A stretch of 29,394 nucleotides of DNA from Chrysophaeum taylorii (taxonomy: Eukaryota; Sar; Pelagophyceae; Pelagomonadales; Pelagomonadaceae), in assembly GCA_029834535.1 (NCBI GenBank), contig JAQMWT010000433.1, forward strand, positions 1 to 29,394. The letters are read 5' to 3'. The notes beneath the pieces were generated by a model. It worked only from the letters and a program-made list of their open reading frames with translations, was not told the DNA's origin and searched no databases. Both the position numbers and the translations under genes were made by a program. Positions 1-8,609 of this stretch are shown here, in pieces (the stretch's first letter is position 1; each line of letters opens with the position of its first letter).

Positions 1-255
1 GGGATCGGTCAAGTTTGGTCAACAAGTTTGGTGAATTTCTTTCATGTTTGCTCGATTTTGATGTATGATTAAGGAAAAACTCACAAGTGTGGTCACTTTC
101 CATAGAAGTTTGGTCAGTTAAGTTTGGTCACTCCGAAGTTGCATTAAGTTTGATCAATCAGCCCTTCAAGTTTGATTAATTTCCTTGTAAGTTTGGTCAA
201 CAAGTTTGATCACTACTCCTCAAACTTCCACAGTATTGACCAAACTTCGGCTTTT
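1..255 (+). repeat. AAGTTTGGTCA subterminal-type array
   Basis: About nine direct, slightly diverged copies of AAGTTTGRTCA lie in the first 210 bases, irregularly spaced, followed by an inverted copy (TGACCAAACTT) near 237-248. The same motif recurs at 3690-3915 and 5155-5240. Dense short repeats of this kind are common in the terminal regions of MULE and CACTA transposons, where they can serve as transposase binding sites. With a MULE gene beside it, this array may be the left end of that element. The true end lies at or before the window start, so no target-site duplication can be read. Confidence 0.75.
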
Positions 256-1044
256 AAATCAAACTCAAGGAGGCTATTTAAGGGGGCGCGTGAGCGCTTT
301 TGGTGCGAAAATGCTTTTAAAACGAGAGCTAGGTGCTGCAGCTACGCAGAATCTACCGTGGCGTTACACGCGCGGCATGGACACCCCCCCATGACCGCCT
401 TAGAAGGAGATCCTAAGGCAGCGCGGCGATACGCAAGGAGCTTCGCATATTGAGGGCTGCGACGCGCGGCCTCGCCAGCAGTTTCCCACGGCTTGACGCG
501 GTTAAGCTGGGCCCATTCTCGCACCTTCCATCGTAGGAGCATCCCATACCGCGACTCACCATGGTGCTGTTGCCGTGGTCGTCCGCCATTCTTCGGCAAG
601 AGGCGGACGCCAAAAGACAAAGGTAAATGGTCAGCGTGACACGGATCACCCCATTCTGGATCCCAAAATCCGAGAGGGAGAGCGTCTTTGCGAATCGATT
701 CAGGGTCGAGCGCGCATCAGAGGTTCTAAGGAGGGTGCCTCTTGATAGTGTTGTGGAGGTTGTCGTTGGCGGTCTTGTCGAGGCAACCACACGGCTATGT
801 CGAAGTGCCCCCGGGCGTTAATGAACCATGGATTTGAAGTCGACGCGGGAGCTTGGAAATAAACAAGTCACCTGTGAGCCTTGTTGAACGAGCGGAGAAC
901 ATGGCGCACTGGGTCCTTTTCTTGGAGCGAGGCTTTCCGGCCGGTGGAGCACGCGTAGGCCGTCCTGATTGATTGGATTCCTGCACGAAGCCTGTTGTTT
1001 CCGTGTCGAGTGCGTTGGGTGTACATGCCCGATAGGACCGTGGG
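256..1044. other. GC-rich stretch with no recognisable gene
   Basis: Open frames of 60-125 codons exist on both strands, but none shows a motif or family resemblance I recognise. The stretch lies downstream of the last recognised MULE exon and could hold its 3' untranslated region or further degraded exons. An open minus-strand frame at 342-620 has a basic, tryptophan-containing composition but cannot be assigned. Confidence 0.4.
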
Positions 1045-2001
1045 TCACACGAGCTCGCTGCTACAAACATTCTTGGACACTCCCATAAAAACACACATCA
1101 TTGAACTCGGCTTCAAATATCGCACCGAATCGTTCTCGAAAGGTAAGAAGTACCCCATACTCAGCTCGGCAAGGATTCCCTTGTCTTCGTCGTTCGCATC
1201 ATACCGCTCCGTATCGTCCCCGTTGTCGTACGTGACGGCGAACTTAATTCTGGCGTAGGTGACTGTTCCAGGAACGTAGTGTTTAGGCTGCGCAGCGGGA
1301 TATGGCACATCCGAAGCCATCACCCGGACTGATTTGACACTCCTTCCGCGCGCCGTAAGCATATTGAGGGTGGTGGTGAGCTCGGCGCGCGCACGGTCCC
1401 ACGCTTCTTTGTCTGTTGGCCACCAGGGAGGAAAACGAGCTTGTAGACGACTCTTTCTGCTGCTTGTTTGGGGCTCGGCGACGCGGGCTCGTAGACGCGG
1501 AGGCTCGGTAGACGCGGGAGGCTCGGTAGACGCGGGAGGCTCGGTAGACGCGGGAGGCTCGGTAGGCTCGGTAGGCTCGGGAGGCTCGGTAGACGCGGGA
1601 GGCTCGGTAGGCTCGGGAGGCTCGGTTGCTTTGCGGCCTCCTTTCCTCCGCTTTTTACTGGCGACCCGGGCTGCAGTTCCTTCTGGGTCCAACCCGGCGA
1701 ACGTCTTGGCCATTTCTTTTCGTGCTCGCTTCCGGTCCTTCTTTGACCCCGACCCCGTATTCTTCCGCAGCGAGGATTCTTGGCGTTGGTCGTTCTTTGG
1801 CCTGCCTGTCCGTCGGGGCCCGATCGCGGATGGCAGCCAAGGCTCAAACTCCTCACCAGCTTCTTTGCATTCGGCTTCAATTTCTCCTTGCGCCGATTCA
1901 ATTTCCGTTGCGTTGAGAATCGGAAACACCCCCGACCCGATATTGATTTTCCCAACGCTGCGTCGTGGTCCAAAGTGGATAGAGATCCTCAGCATGCTCA
2001 C
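1045..2001 (-). pseudogene. MULE transposase, C-terminal part with Tudor-like module
   Basis: This 318-codon frame continues the SWIM exon after a one-base shift near a G5 run around 1930. Before the shift the other frame reads the typical tail LYPLWTTTQRWENQY; after it this frame carries an acidic stretch, an AT-hook-like GPRRTGRPKN (about residues 61-70) usual near the end of MULE transposases, basic KR-rich patches, and a TEPPAS/TEPPEP repeat (about 126-167). Residues 225-270 contain YVPGTV followed by FAVTYDNGDD and an acidic run, which resembles a Tudor or Agenet fold (inference from pattern only). A methylated-histone reader on a transposase could steer insertion. The shift may be a mutation, a small intron or an assembly error. 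The ORF ends in TAG or TGA at 1045. Confidence 0.65.
1490..1630 (-). repeat. Coding minisatellite, 18-bp and 9-bp units
   Basis: Tandem units of the type GGCTCGGTAGACGCGGGA (18 bp) are mixed with 9-bp half units (GGCTCGGTA, GGCTCGGGA). On the minus strand the units stay in frame and encode TEPPAS and TEP repeats. All unit lengths are multiples of three, so copy-number change would alter linker length without breaking the frame. Confidence 0.9.
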
Positions 2002-2296
2002 CGCGAGCTATCTGAGCTCCAATCATGCAAACGCACGGCAAGCGAGAGAGCGCGTAGTTGCCACAGCTACAGGAAAGTACGTCGAGTTGCTCCGAATCTT
2101 CAAAATTCACGTATCCCTTCTGCCCGATAACAACGACGGACGTAAGTTGCTGATTGTTGTCACCTTTGACATACACCAAGAACGTCCCCTTATTGGCCCC
2201 AGCGCCGCCGCCGTAAGGCTGAACTCTTGTTATCCGGGTCTTGCTTTTTGCAACCTTGACTTGGGCATCATTATTGTAGTTGGGCCTACGGTTCAC
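1898..2296 (-). pseudogene. MULE transposase, SWIM zinc-finger exon
   Basis: The 132-codon frame carries the SWIM finger: Cys76, Cys78, then LPCVCM with Cys88 and Cys90. The family signature is CxC...CxH, so the last histidine is replaced by cysteine here, which could still bind zinc. The following WTTTQRWENQY is also typical of the region after SWIM in MULE transposases. The exon is separated from the preceding one (ending near 2499) by about 200 bp that looks like an intron: the donor GTGAGT is clear, but the acceptor near 2285-2300 is not. The frame runs out at a stop at 1898 after an apparent shift in a G run. Confidence 0.7.
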
Positions 2297-2298
2297 GC

Positions 2299-2498
2299 TC
2301 AGATATCACATAGAACAACCCGACAAGTGTGAACATAACAACGGAAGTTTGATCTGAAAAGACAAAGGCCCGTAGGCCCGTGCGTATTTGAGATGGTCGA
2401 GACCCTTGAGATTATTGGCCGAAAACACGCTATTTTGATCGAAGACAAGACGAAACTAATGACGCAACAATTTGCATCCGAACACGAGTAAGACTCAC
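2299..2498 (-). other. Probable MULE intron
   Basis: On the minus strand the coding-looking sequence (AIRCAKPARGS) ends at 2499 and is followed directly by a strong donor GTGAGT (complement of 2493-2498). The next recognisable coding stretch is the SWIM exon. The acceptor was not fixed; candidates lie between 2285 and 2300. Confidence 0.5.
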
Positions 2499-2937
2499 GT
2501 GAGCCTCTCGCCGGTTTTGCGCACCGGATGGCCGCTGCGCTCGTATCCGCGTAGGTCGCTGCCTGCTCAGCGAACAAGGTCTGGAGGGACTTGGGTCCGT
2601 TGCATAACCTCGCGTTGATGTGCTTCTTGTTGAAAGCCTCCGCCGGGTTGTTCGTACTCGTGCCAAAGAGTGCCCTGGGCCCGTCTAACACTGTGACGGT
2701 GTCTGCTTCCTGATCGTTCAGATGCTTTCGCGCATATTCGCGCCGACTGGCAACCTGTAGTGCCAGAAAACTCAATGCCACGAGGAGATTATGACTCACC
2801 CAACGCTGGGCCTTGGGAGAAAGTTCGGCATGAAAACGGTCGCTGGCCGCCTTCGTAGGCGCCTCAACAAAGCGACGAAAGATAGCGGCGTCCCCGGATT
2901 CCGCGATCTTTGCGATGTTCTCGCTGCGGTGGTTCAC
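2499..2937 (-). pseudogene. MULE transposase, second half of DDE core
   Basis: Helical sequence leads to FGTSTNNPAEAFNKKHINAR (about residues 91-110). This matches the MULE signature near the third catalytic acid (a TSN-x-aE-x-N pattern); Glu100 is the candidate catalytic glutamate. It follows the D-D part of the core across a short intron (about 2937-3069). The 3' boundary at 2499 is set by a GTGAGT donor. Beyond that point the open frame becomes Cys/Ser-rich and is probably intronic read-through. Confidence 0.7.
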
Positions 2938-3069
2938 TGTGAATAGGACGTATTCACGAAGAGTAAACAGTTCATCAAAGACTTACTGCACGAGAAGGCG
3001 TCGGCCTCGGGCGTATGCTGCGCAGGAATCGGAATTAGACGAGGAATCAAATGGTGCTAGCGAGGTCAC
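2937..3069 (-). other. Probable short MULE intron
   Basis: The minus strand shows CTATTCACAG at the acceptor (2937-2946). Two overlapping donors are available: GTGAGT (3068-3073) and GTGACC (3064-3069). Only the second keeps the frame: exon end plus TG gives an ATG codon followed by NHRSEN. The intron would be 133 bp. Confidence 0.55.
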
Positions 3070-3611
3070 TCACGGTGACGTGCGCTATGAGGCCTCCCTT
3101 TTGGAAGTCCTGTACTATGACGAATCCCCGACAGTTTATCTGCGGGATGTTCTCGACGGTCAGTTTAATGACCTTGCCGATCGATTCCGCATACTCGGCA
3201 ATGTTCCACCGCGAAGTGTATATCATCACGAGGTGGTTGTTGGCATCACGGCCGGTCACAGAAATCATCACCTGGTTGTCGAGGCAGTGAGCGCCGTCAA
3301 TAAACGCCTGCCGGCGCAGGAGGCCCGCATTCATCATGCGTATGGCGGGTTTCGACACGACGACATAACCTAAGAAGAACTTCCTATCAGCCAAGGCAGG
3401 TGACTGCAGCGTTTCAGGGATCTTGTATTCGTTGAGGTCTAAGCTCTTGTACCGGCTCCTGTCGGAGCCATGCCTGAACTCTTGTTCCGACTTGTGCTCA
3501 GACTTGAGCCTCTTCATGAAAACCTTCCGGAGATCTCCTTGTTTCGCGCCATACAATTTAACCGCATGACCGTGGGCTCGCAACGCGCGCTGGCAAGCGT
3601 GCAACTCCGCC
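3070..3611 (-). pseudogene. MULE transposase, first half of DDE core
   Basis: The frame runs from a splice acceptor (TTCTCTTAG, near 3612) and contains GYVVVSKPAIRMM, then AFIDGAH with Asp103 and FVIVQDFQKG with Asp166 (numbered from the methionine at 3604). These match the first two acids of the MULE DDE core: D-G-x-H/T-F, and ..D...KG about 60 residues later. The nuclease cuts and rejoins transposon ends. The upstream part, rich in Lys, Arg and His, is the linker from the zinc-finger exon. It is part of a gene that has at least one in-frame stop and one shift. Confidence 0.8.
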
Positions 3612-4079
3612 TAAGAGAATGACAAGTGTGACTTTGATGCACACACGTGAAGGTAGATGTGGCGAAGTATACTAACACACTAAGCTACGATTTTCAAGTG
3701 TGGTCACGAAACCAATAGAGTTTGATCAGAAAGCTACAAGTTTAATCAGCTACAAGCTTAATCACAAAGTTTGATCACACGGACATAAGTTTGATCATAA
3801 AGTCACAAGTTTGATCACCAAGTCAAAAGTTTGGTCATTAAGTCACAAGTTTGGTCATAAAGTCACAAGTTTGGTCACAAAGTTTGGTCAGAACATTGCA
3901 AGTTTGATCACACACATGCACCTCCTTGCAGGACAACAGCCACAAACAAGACCTGCGCAAGACACCGTTGATACCGCGCTCCTCTCCTCGTCTCCCAAGA
4001 GCGCTAGGATGCACTTGAGCTTGATGTTCTCGACGGATGAGAGTGTATGCTCACGGTTCGTCATCTCATTGAGCCTTTC
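3612..4079 (-). other. MULE intron or insertion carrying an 11-mer array
   Basis: This stretch separates the zinc-finger exon from the DDE core. On the minus strand the frame after the TAG at 4080-4082 stays open and looks coding for about 30 codons (ERLNEMTNREHTL onward) before it degenerates, so the exon may extend to about 3985. The acceptor at 3612 is good. Most of the remainder is the AAGTTTGGTCA array (3690-3915), so it is either an intron with regulatory-like repeats or a miniature transposon inserted in the gene. Confidence 0.5.
3690..3915 (+). repeat. AAGTTTGRTCA tandem array inside the MULE gene
   Basis: About twelve direct copies of AAGTTTG(G/A)TCA are separated by 5-12 bases, the densest array in the window. 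The orientation is the same as at 1-255. Variants include AAGTGTGGTCA, AAGTTTAATCA and AAGCTTAATCA. Confidence 0.9.
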
Positions 4080-4700
4080 CTAGATGACGTTGTTGTGGAC
4101 ATCTATTAGACGCCTTTTCCGAGTCGTGCCTTCTGACTTGCTCTCCATAGAGCCCTTGATGATGGTCGTCACGGCCTCTAAGAAGTGCTCTGCGCGGTAG
4201 TTCGACTTGGGCTGGGTTTTCGTCGGTGTAAAAACTCCTGTGCAGGTGTGAGGTTCATCATGCGTGACGACGAAGTCTATAAGCCCATCACGACGAGCAG
4301 CGCGCTTAAAGAAGCCGCAGCCCTCTACTTTACACTTGAACGACAACGCCGCCGCGGTATTGATCATGTTATGCACGCGGTGCTTGCCCCCCGTGTCGAC
4401 CATCTTCTGCTGCAACTCGGCCTCTTCCCGAACGCACATACTAAATTCGGATTTCGTCGGGTAGCGTGAAAGCAGCGAAACGTGGTGCTTGAACATTCTG
4501 AGCTGCGACAGCGTACGCGGCGATCTGTCACAGTCGTTAACCTTCGTCAGGCCACGCTTGCCGTTCTTGGTGTCGTCGTCGCCCGACGTCAGCGTGATAC
4601 CATCACGGTCCCGCTCGACCTGAGCGAAGCCCTCGTCGATATCGACCTTCTCGTCATCCGTGTCGAAGTCGAAGGACGCTCCGGAGTCACGGCGCGACAT
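4080..4700 (-). pseudogene. MULE transposase, N-terminal MuDR-type zinc-finger exon
   Basis: The 206-codon frame begins at ATG 4700 with an acidic N-terminus (about residues 10-45). A zinc-finger pattern C123-x4-C128, then H147, H151 and C153 (SFKCKVEGCGFF ... THDEPHTC) matches the MuDR/FLYWCH-like DNA-binding domain found in front of MULE transposases. A basic TTRKRR follows. The frame meets a TAG at 4080-4082 but continues coding-like beyond it, so the stop may be a mutation. The ATG lies directly next to the (CTAA)4 end of an inverted-repeat arm (4702-5085) that could contain the promoter. Confidence 0.8.
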
Positions 4701-4701
4701 G

Positions 4702-5085
4702 CTAACTAACTAACTAACTTCGGACCTCTCCCGAGCATGGGAGCCAGGCCGGACCGACAGGAGCCAGCCCGGAATCACGGGCCTGTAGACGAGGAGCGCC
4801 GAAAGGTCGGTCGGCGGAGAGTGACCGTCAAGCTTGTCGCCATGCGACGAGGAGACCGCGATGTGACTGACAACCAACTCGTCGATAACCTTCTGTATTC
4901 GCCCCCCGGCCATACCCCGTCCCACTGCGAACGTTCCGGCTGCCAACCGGCCCGCCCGGGAGGCGAATAGGTGCCAACCTACGCCGGGAGGGCGGATGCC
5001 CTCGCAAGGCTCAGGATTCATGAGGCACCGTCCTCCATCGCAACCACAGTCGGCGATCAGGGTAAGGGTATTTTGATACGGCGAC
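4702..5085 (+). repeat. Left arm of a long inverted repeat ending in (CTAA)4
   Basis: The arm starts with four CTAA units and CTTCGGACCTCTCCCGAGCA; the reverse complement of 16668-17061 starts in the same way. Blocks of strong identity alternate with diverged ones. Conserved blocks include the first roughly 75 bases, CGGCCCGCCCGGGAGGCGA, and CCGTCCTCCATCGCAACCA near the inner end. It is either a TIR of a composite element spanning 4702-17061 or the shared 5' region of two MULE relatives in opposite orientation. The second reading fits the MULE start codon lying 2 bp away. Confidence 0.85.
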
Positions 5086-5154
5086 ATGCAGAACCTCCAA
5101 ATGCTTGATCACAGCGGGCCTTGGTTTGTCAGCGAGCCCTATCCTTGCTTTCTT

Positions 5155-5240
5155 CAAGCATAAGTTTGGTCAGTCCAGATACGGATTGACCAAACAAGAC
5201 CAAACTTGTTGGGGGTTTACGGTGACCAAACATACATGGT
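5155..5240. repeat. Mixed-orientation AAGTTTGGTCA remnant
   Basis: One direct copy (5161-5172) is followed by inverted copies: ATTGACCAAAC, AGACCAAACTTG and GTGACCAAACAT. The dominant orientation is opposite to that of the array at 1-255, as expected if the two arrays flank one element. The AT-rich copia sequence begins just to the right. Confidence 0.6.
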
Positions 5241-6088
5241 GGTTGGAAACTTGACTTTGCCCTTATATTTTTATGACTATGAAGAACCCAGTCTGAAGCT
5301 CTTTTCCAACATGGAGTAGGCCTCCAGGTGCGTACCGTCAGGTACGGGGTTTTCTGTTTAATTAACAGAGGCTTCGTTCCTCGTTGTCAGTGTAAACGCT
5401 TCTATGGGACCTAATGTCCTTAAGGAGTTAGGGCTTAAATCCCTACCTTGTGTAGTAGCATGTGACAAGCGGAATGGTCTGTACACGCCTAAGACTGCAC
5501 GCAGTCTCTACCATGTACCCGGAGAGGGTCAAATCTCTCCAGGTTATGGGCCCAGATGCGTAGGTGTGTCAGCCCAACTGTGTTGTACGTCTAAATGGAG
5601 TGATCAATTTACGCCTGATCACGAGTACAATGCGACAATGTGTTTGGCGGTGGTCTACTGTACATATTTGTTGTGTGACGGTATGTGCCCACCAGTTAAT
5701 TTGGTTTGTGACCGAGTTGGGTCGGTCACTGGTCATATGCACTCGCATAGCCAATAAAATTAAAATTTTCCTATACAAGCCGCGGAAACTTGTACGGGTT
5801 TTTCCTTCCATTCCCCAACAAAAGACTGACTGCTCGAGAATTAATCCATTCTTCAGTCTCAAGTCATCCTGTTTTAAATAGCATGTTGATTTGTTTGGTC
5901 TTGTAAATAAGCCCACGTTTAAAATAGCGTACTGTACATATAACCCGCACTTGAGAAACCCTTCATTCTTATGTGTCGAATCTGTCTATCAATCCTCTAA
6001 CCTACCTTGATCAGTCACGATACTTCTCCTAAAAATACCAATATCCGGAATGCTCCGGAATACAGTCAAATCCTTGATAACGAAGTAG
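5241..6088 (+). other. Probable 5' LTR and leader of the copia element
   Basis: Base composition turns AT-rich here and stays so to about 14090. A TATA-like CCTTATATTTTTATGAC lies near 5260 and a polyadenylation-type CCAATAAAATTAAAA near 5750, as expected inside an LTR. No second copy exists in the window because the element is cut at its 3' end, so LTR limits cannot be set by comparison. A TGTTGGGGG at 5207 could be an LTR start but overlaps the preceding repeats. A 117-codon Cys-rich frame (5404-5757) is open but unsupported. Confidence 0.5.
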
Positions 6089-7377
6089 ATGCCATCTTTT
6101 CAAGATGGATATCCGAGAAAATTAACGAATTACATCTGCATTAATGAAGATGCCCTGCCCGAACATTTAAAGACTTGGCACGTCAACTCTTCCCATCAAC
6201 TATCAGTTGATGTCCGTAATAATCTTGAACGACTTTACTACCAAGAGTCGTACAATCTCGTTCGTCCTGAATTAAATGAGGATGTCAAACGTGTCCTCAC
6301 TTTATTAGATACCCGATTCCCTAAATCAATTGTGTATGATTCATCTCTAACTAACATATCCTTTACAGGTCTCTCTAATGCCGACTGGATCAAACACTGC
6401 GAAACTTATGCTGGTTTCTTGTACACATTCTTTAACTTGGAATCACAAGAAAAACCCGCACTCGCTATGTGGCCTCAATTAAAGAAAATATATGCACTTA
6501 CTGCACATCCTAATAAATTACGTGCAGTAATGCTTTTAGCTTACCATTACTATGAGACAGTGTCTTGTACAGATGTAACTGAGCTTAAATCTCAGTTTAA
6601 TCGAATGTCTTTAAATGTTAATTGGTATGCCCATGTATTTGTCGAACAACTCCTTGCCTTTCAATCTCAGGCAAAGCAATTAAATAATGATGAAGCATCA
6701 ATCCAATTTAATAACTCCATAATCACTCTTAAAGCTCACGAGGAGATCTACCGTCTATATGCTAATCCCTCGGATCACGAGCGCTATTCTCAATCTTTAT
6801 TGGAATGGTGTAAACTCTACGAGACACGCTCTGGGAACAACTCGAGTCACGATCCTGAATTGTTAAAGCTAGTTGATCCTAACGACGTTCGTCCACTATT
6901 GGAATTCTTGTTAAAGATATACAATGAAACAAAGTTTTCCTCTAACCGACGCTTGGATAAACCCGCTTCCTGGATCCCTTACATCCCTGGTACTACCGCT
7001 ACCAAGCCACCTAAGGTATTATTGATGGATACTATTCATCAATCCCACGACTCTCTAAACAACGCTTACTCGTTGTTAGCTACTGTAGCTGGACAGTCTG
7101 GCTTCAACGCTCGTAAGCTTCGTAATGCAAAGATAAAGCATCGACAATTTCACCTCGTGACACGTCGTACTATCGTCCACCTTCAAATTATAACGTCAAA
7201 GGTACCAGCTTCGATCGTCCTGTCTACTCATCTTCCTCTAACCGTAATGCACGCTCTAATATGTCTCTTATGGACCGGGCTACTTATCAAGTTGATCGTC
7301 TTCGCCACCTGTTTGGTAAATTACAGGAAGCGAATCCCAACCTTCTACCGACTCTAAAATGGTACAGGAGGAAATGA
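6089..7377 (+). pseudogene. Copia gag (capsid-like)
   Basis: The ATG at 6089 begins a frame of mainly helical sequence with no zinc knuckle seen; by position and composition it is the capsid region. A tract around residues 100-240 (WPQLKKIYALTAHPNKLRAV onward) is alpha-helix rich, as in copia gag. At about 7130 (GCAAAGATAAAGC) the coding character jumps to the -1 frame, where Arg/Ser/Asn/Tyr-rich sequence (SPRDTSYYRPPSNYN) looks like a nucleic-acid-binding tail and runs to TGA 7375-7377. It overlaps the protease frame by 19 bases. Function is inferred from place; sequence similarity alone would not identify it. Confidence 0.65.
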
Positions 7378-8591
7378 AAAGCTTATTGAGTACCCTCTGG
7401 ACAACCGCTTCTCAAGCTTCGACACAGTCCTTAGATCCTGACGAAGCCACCCAAGTTCATCTCTACTTATCTCGAGTTGATACTATGTCCAATACCATAT
7501 CGAACCTCTTAGAAGCCGATAAGGAATCTCTTGTTTCAGAAGAAAAGTATCAAACTGAAACATCTGCTCCTGAAGCGTCCCCCAGTGATGCGGAGCAGAG
7601 GGGGACTGCTGATACAGAGAAAATGTTCCACACTTTTCTGTCCATTAAAGATGATGAAATCGATAACATCCCTCAGCCGCTATTGCAGCACATAAATGCT
7701 AAAGCTCAGAATGCTATCGTTCGTCGTCAAGCTCGGGAAACTTCCTCGCACTCTGAGCTCCCCAGTAATCTACCCAATGAAGATAATGAAGATGGTACAG
7801 ATCCCCCTGTGTTGCTACCAAAATTAAACACTGGTTTTACACTCGTCGTTGTGCCTTCCGAACAAACGCAAAGTTTCATGACACAGTACGTGTTTGGTCA
7901 AAGCTCAACACATGCCTGTTATGCAACAATGCTTAAACTGTACAACGAGTACAATTTGCCGCTAATGACTACGCCAGGATATGCTGACACATGTGCTTCT
8001 CAACATGTAATTAACTTTAAACGTTATGCTGATCCTATCCACATCGTAAAGCTACCCGAGTCCTTATCACCTGCTATCCAGACTGCTACGGATACGCAGA
8101 GAATCACACATGCTATGATTATAAGGACCGTCATTCCCGCTCTCCCAAAGCATCCAAATGTGGGATATGTAAAGCTAGACGTTGCGCTTTTCCTACCCAA
8201 GCAAAACGACCATAACGATCCCGATCTGCACATCATCAGTATGACTCAATGGGGAGAAGATAAACTTGGTATACATCTTTATGGAGTTGAATTTAAAGGA
8301 CAATCATCTATCCAGAGTAAAATTGATGATAATGTCAAGATTACTTTGTTTAGACTCAGTAACCTGTTGCCAACTCTACCAATTTATTCGCTACAACAAG
8401 CAAAAGCGCGTAAAATGGAACTTCGCTCACTACAGTTCAGACTATGTGCTTTTAATGAACAACGCGAAATGCTTAAACTATATTCCACCCTCATGGAACG
8501 CGTAATTTACGTCCCATGGCTTAAAACCATCTTGGAGTCAATGCATTCGCAGCTGCCTTACATACGCAAGCATTTCCCACCTCCCGTATGA
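7359..8591 (+). CDS. Copia protease region
   Basis: This 410-codon frame ends in TGA 8589-8591. The first part is Ser/Glu-rich spacer; the second (about residues 200-350) contains ADTCASQHV at 7984-8010. It aligns with the copia aspartic-protease signature D-S/T-G-A-T/S-x-H: the aspartate and following Ala-Ser-x-His are present, but the usual glycine is cysteine (TGT for GGT, a one-base change). Cleavage of the polyprotein would depend on this site. The same frame stays open directly after the TGA into the methyltransferase, so the two may be one reading frame joined by readthrough or interrupted by a single mutation. Confidence 0.7.
   Translation: MVQEEMKSLLSTLWTTASQASTQSLDPDEATQVHLYLSRVDTMSNTISNLLEADKESLVSEEKYQTETSAPEASPSDAEQRGTADTEKMFHTFLSIKDDEIDNIPQPLLQHINAKAQNAIVRRQARETSSHSELPSNLPNEDNEDGTDPPVLLPKLNTGFTLVVVPSEQTQSFMTQYVFGQSSTHACYATMLKLYNEYNLPLMTTPGYADTCASQHVINFKRYADPIHIVKLPESLSPAIQTATDTQRITHAMIIRTVIPALPKHPNVGYVKLDVALFLPKQNDHNDPDLHIISMTQWGEDKLGIHLYGVEFKGQSSIQSKIDDNVKITLFRLSNLLPTLPIYSLQQAKARKMELRSLQFRLCAFNEQREMLKLYSTLMERVIYVPWLKTILESMHSQLPYIRKHFPPPV
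7581..7610 (+). repeat. 30-bp purine-tract repeat, copy 1
   Basis: The segment contains GATGCGGAGCAGAGGGGGAC and matches 11774-11803 at 27 of 30 positions. In frame it encodes SDAEQRGTA. The AGAGGGGGA core resembles a polypurine tract, the primer for plus-strand synthesis in LTR retrotransposons. Confidence 0.75.
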
Positions 8592-8609
8592 CGCAAGGTT
8601 ACCACACGT

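Noticed and set aside
1334..2332. 332-codon plus-strand frame
   Set aside because: It is antisense to the MULE C-terminus and minisatellite; the minus-strand reading carries the SWIM, GRP and Tudor-like patterns.
5404..5757. 117-codon Cys-rich plus-strand frame in the copia 5' region
   Set aside because: It lies where the LTR should be, overlaps another frame of similar length and has no recognisable motif; probably open by chance.
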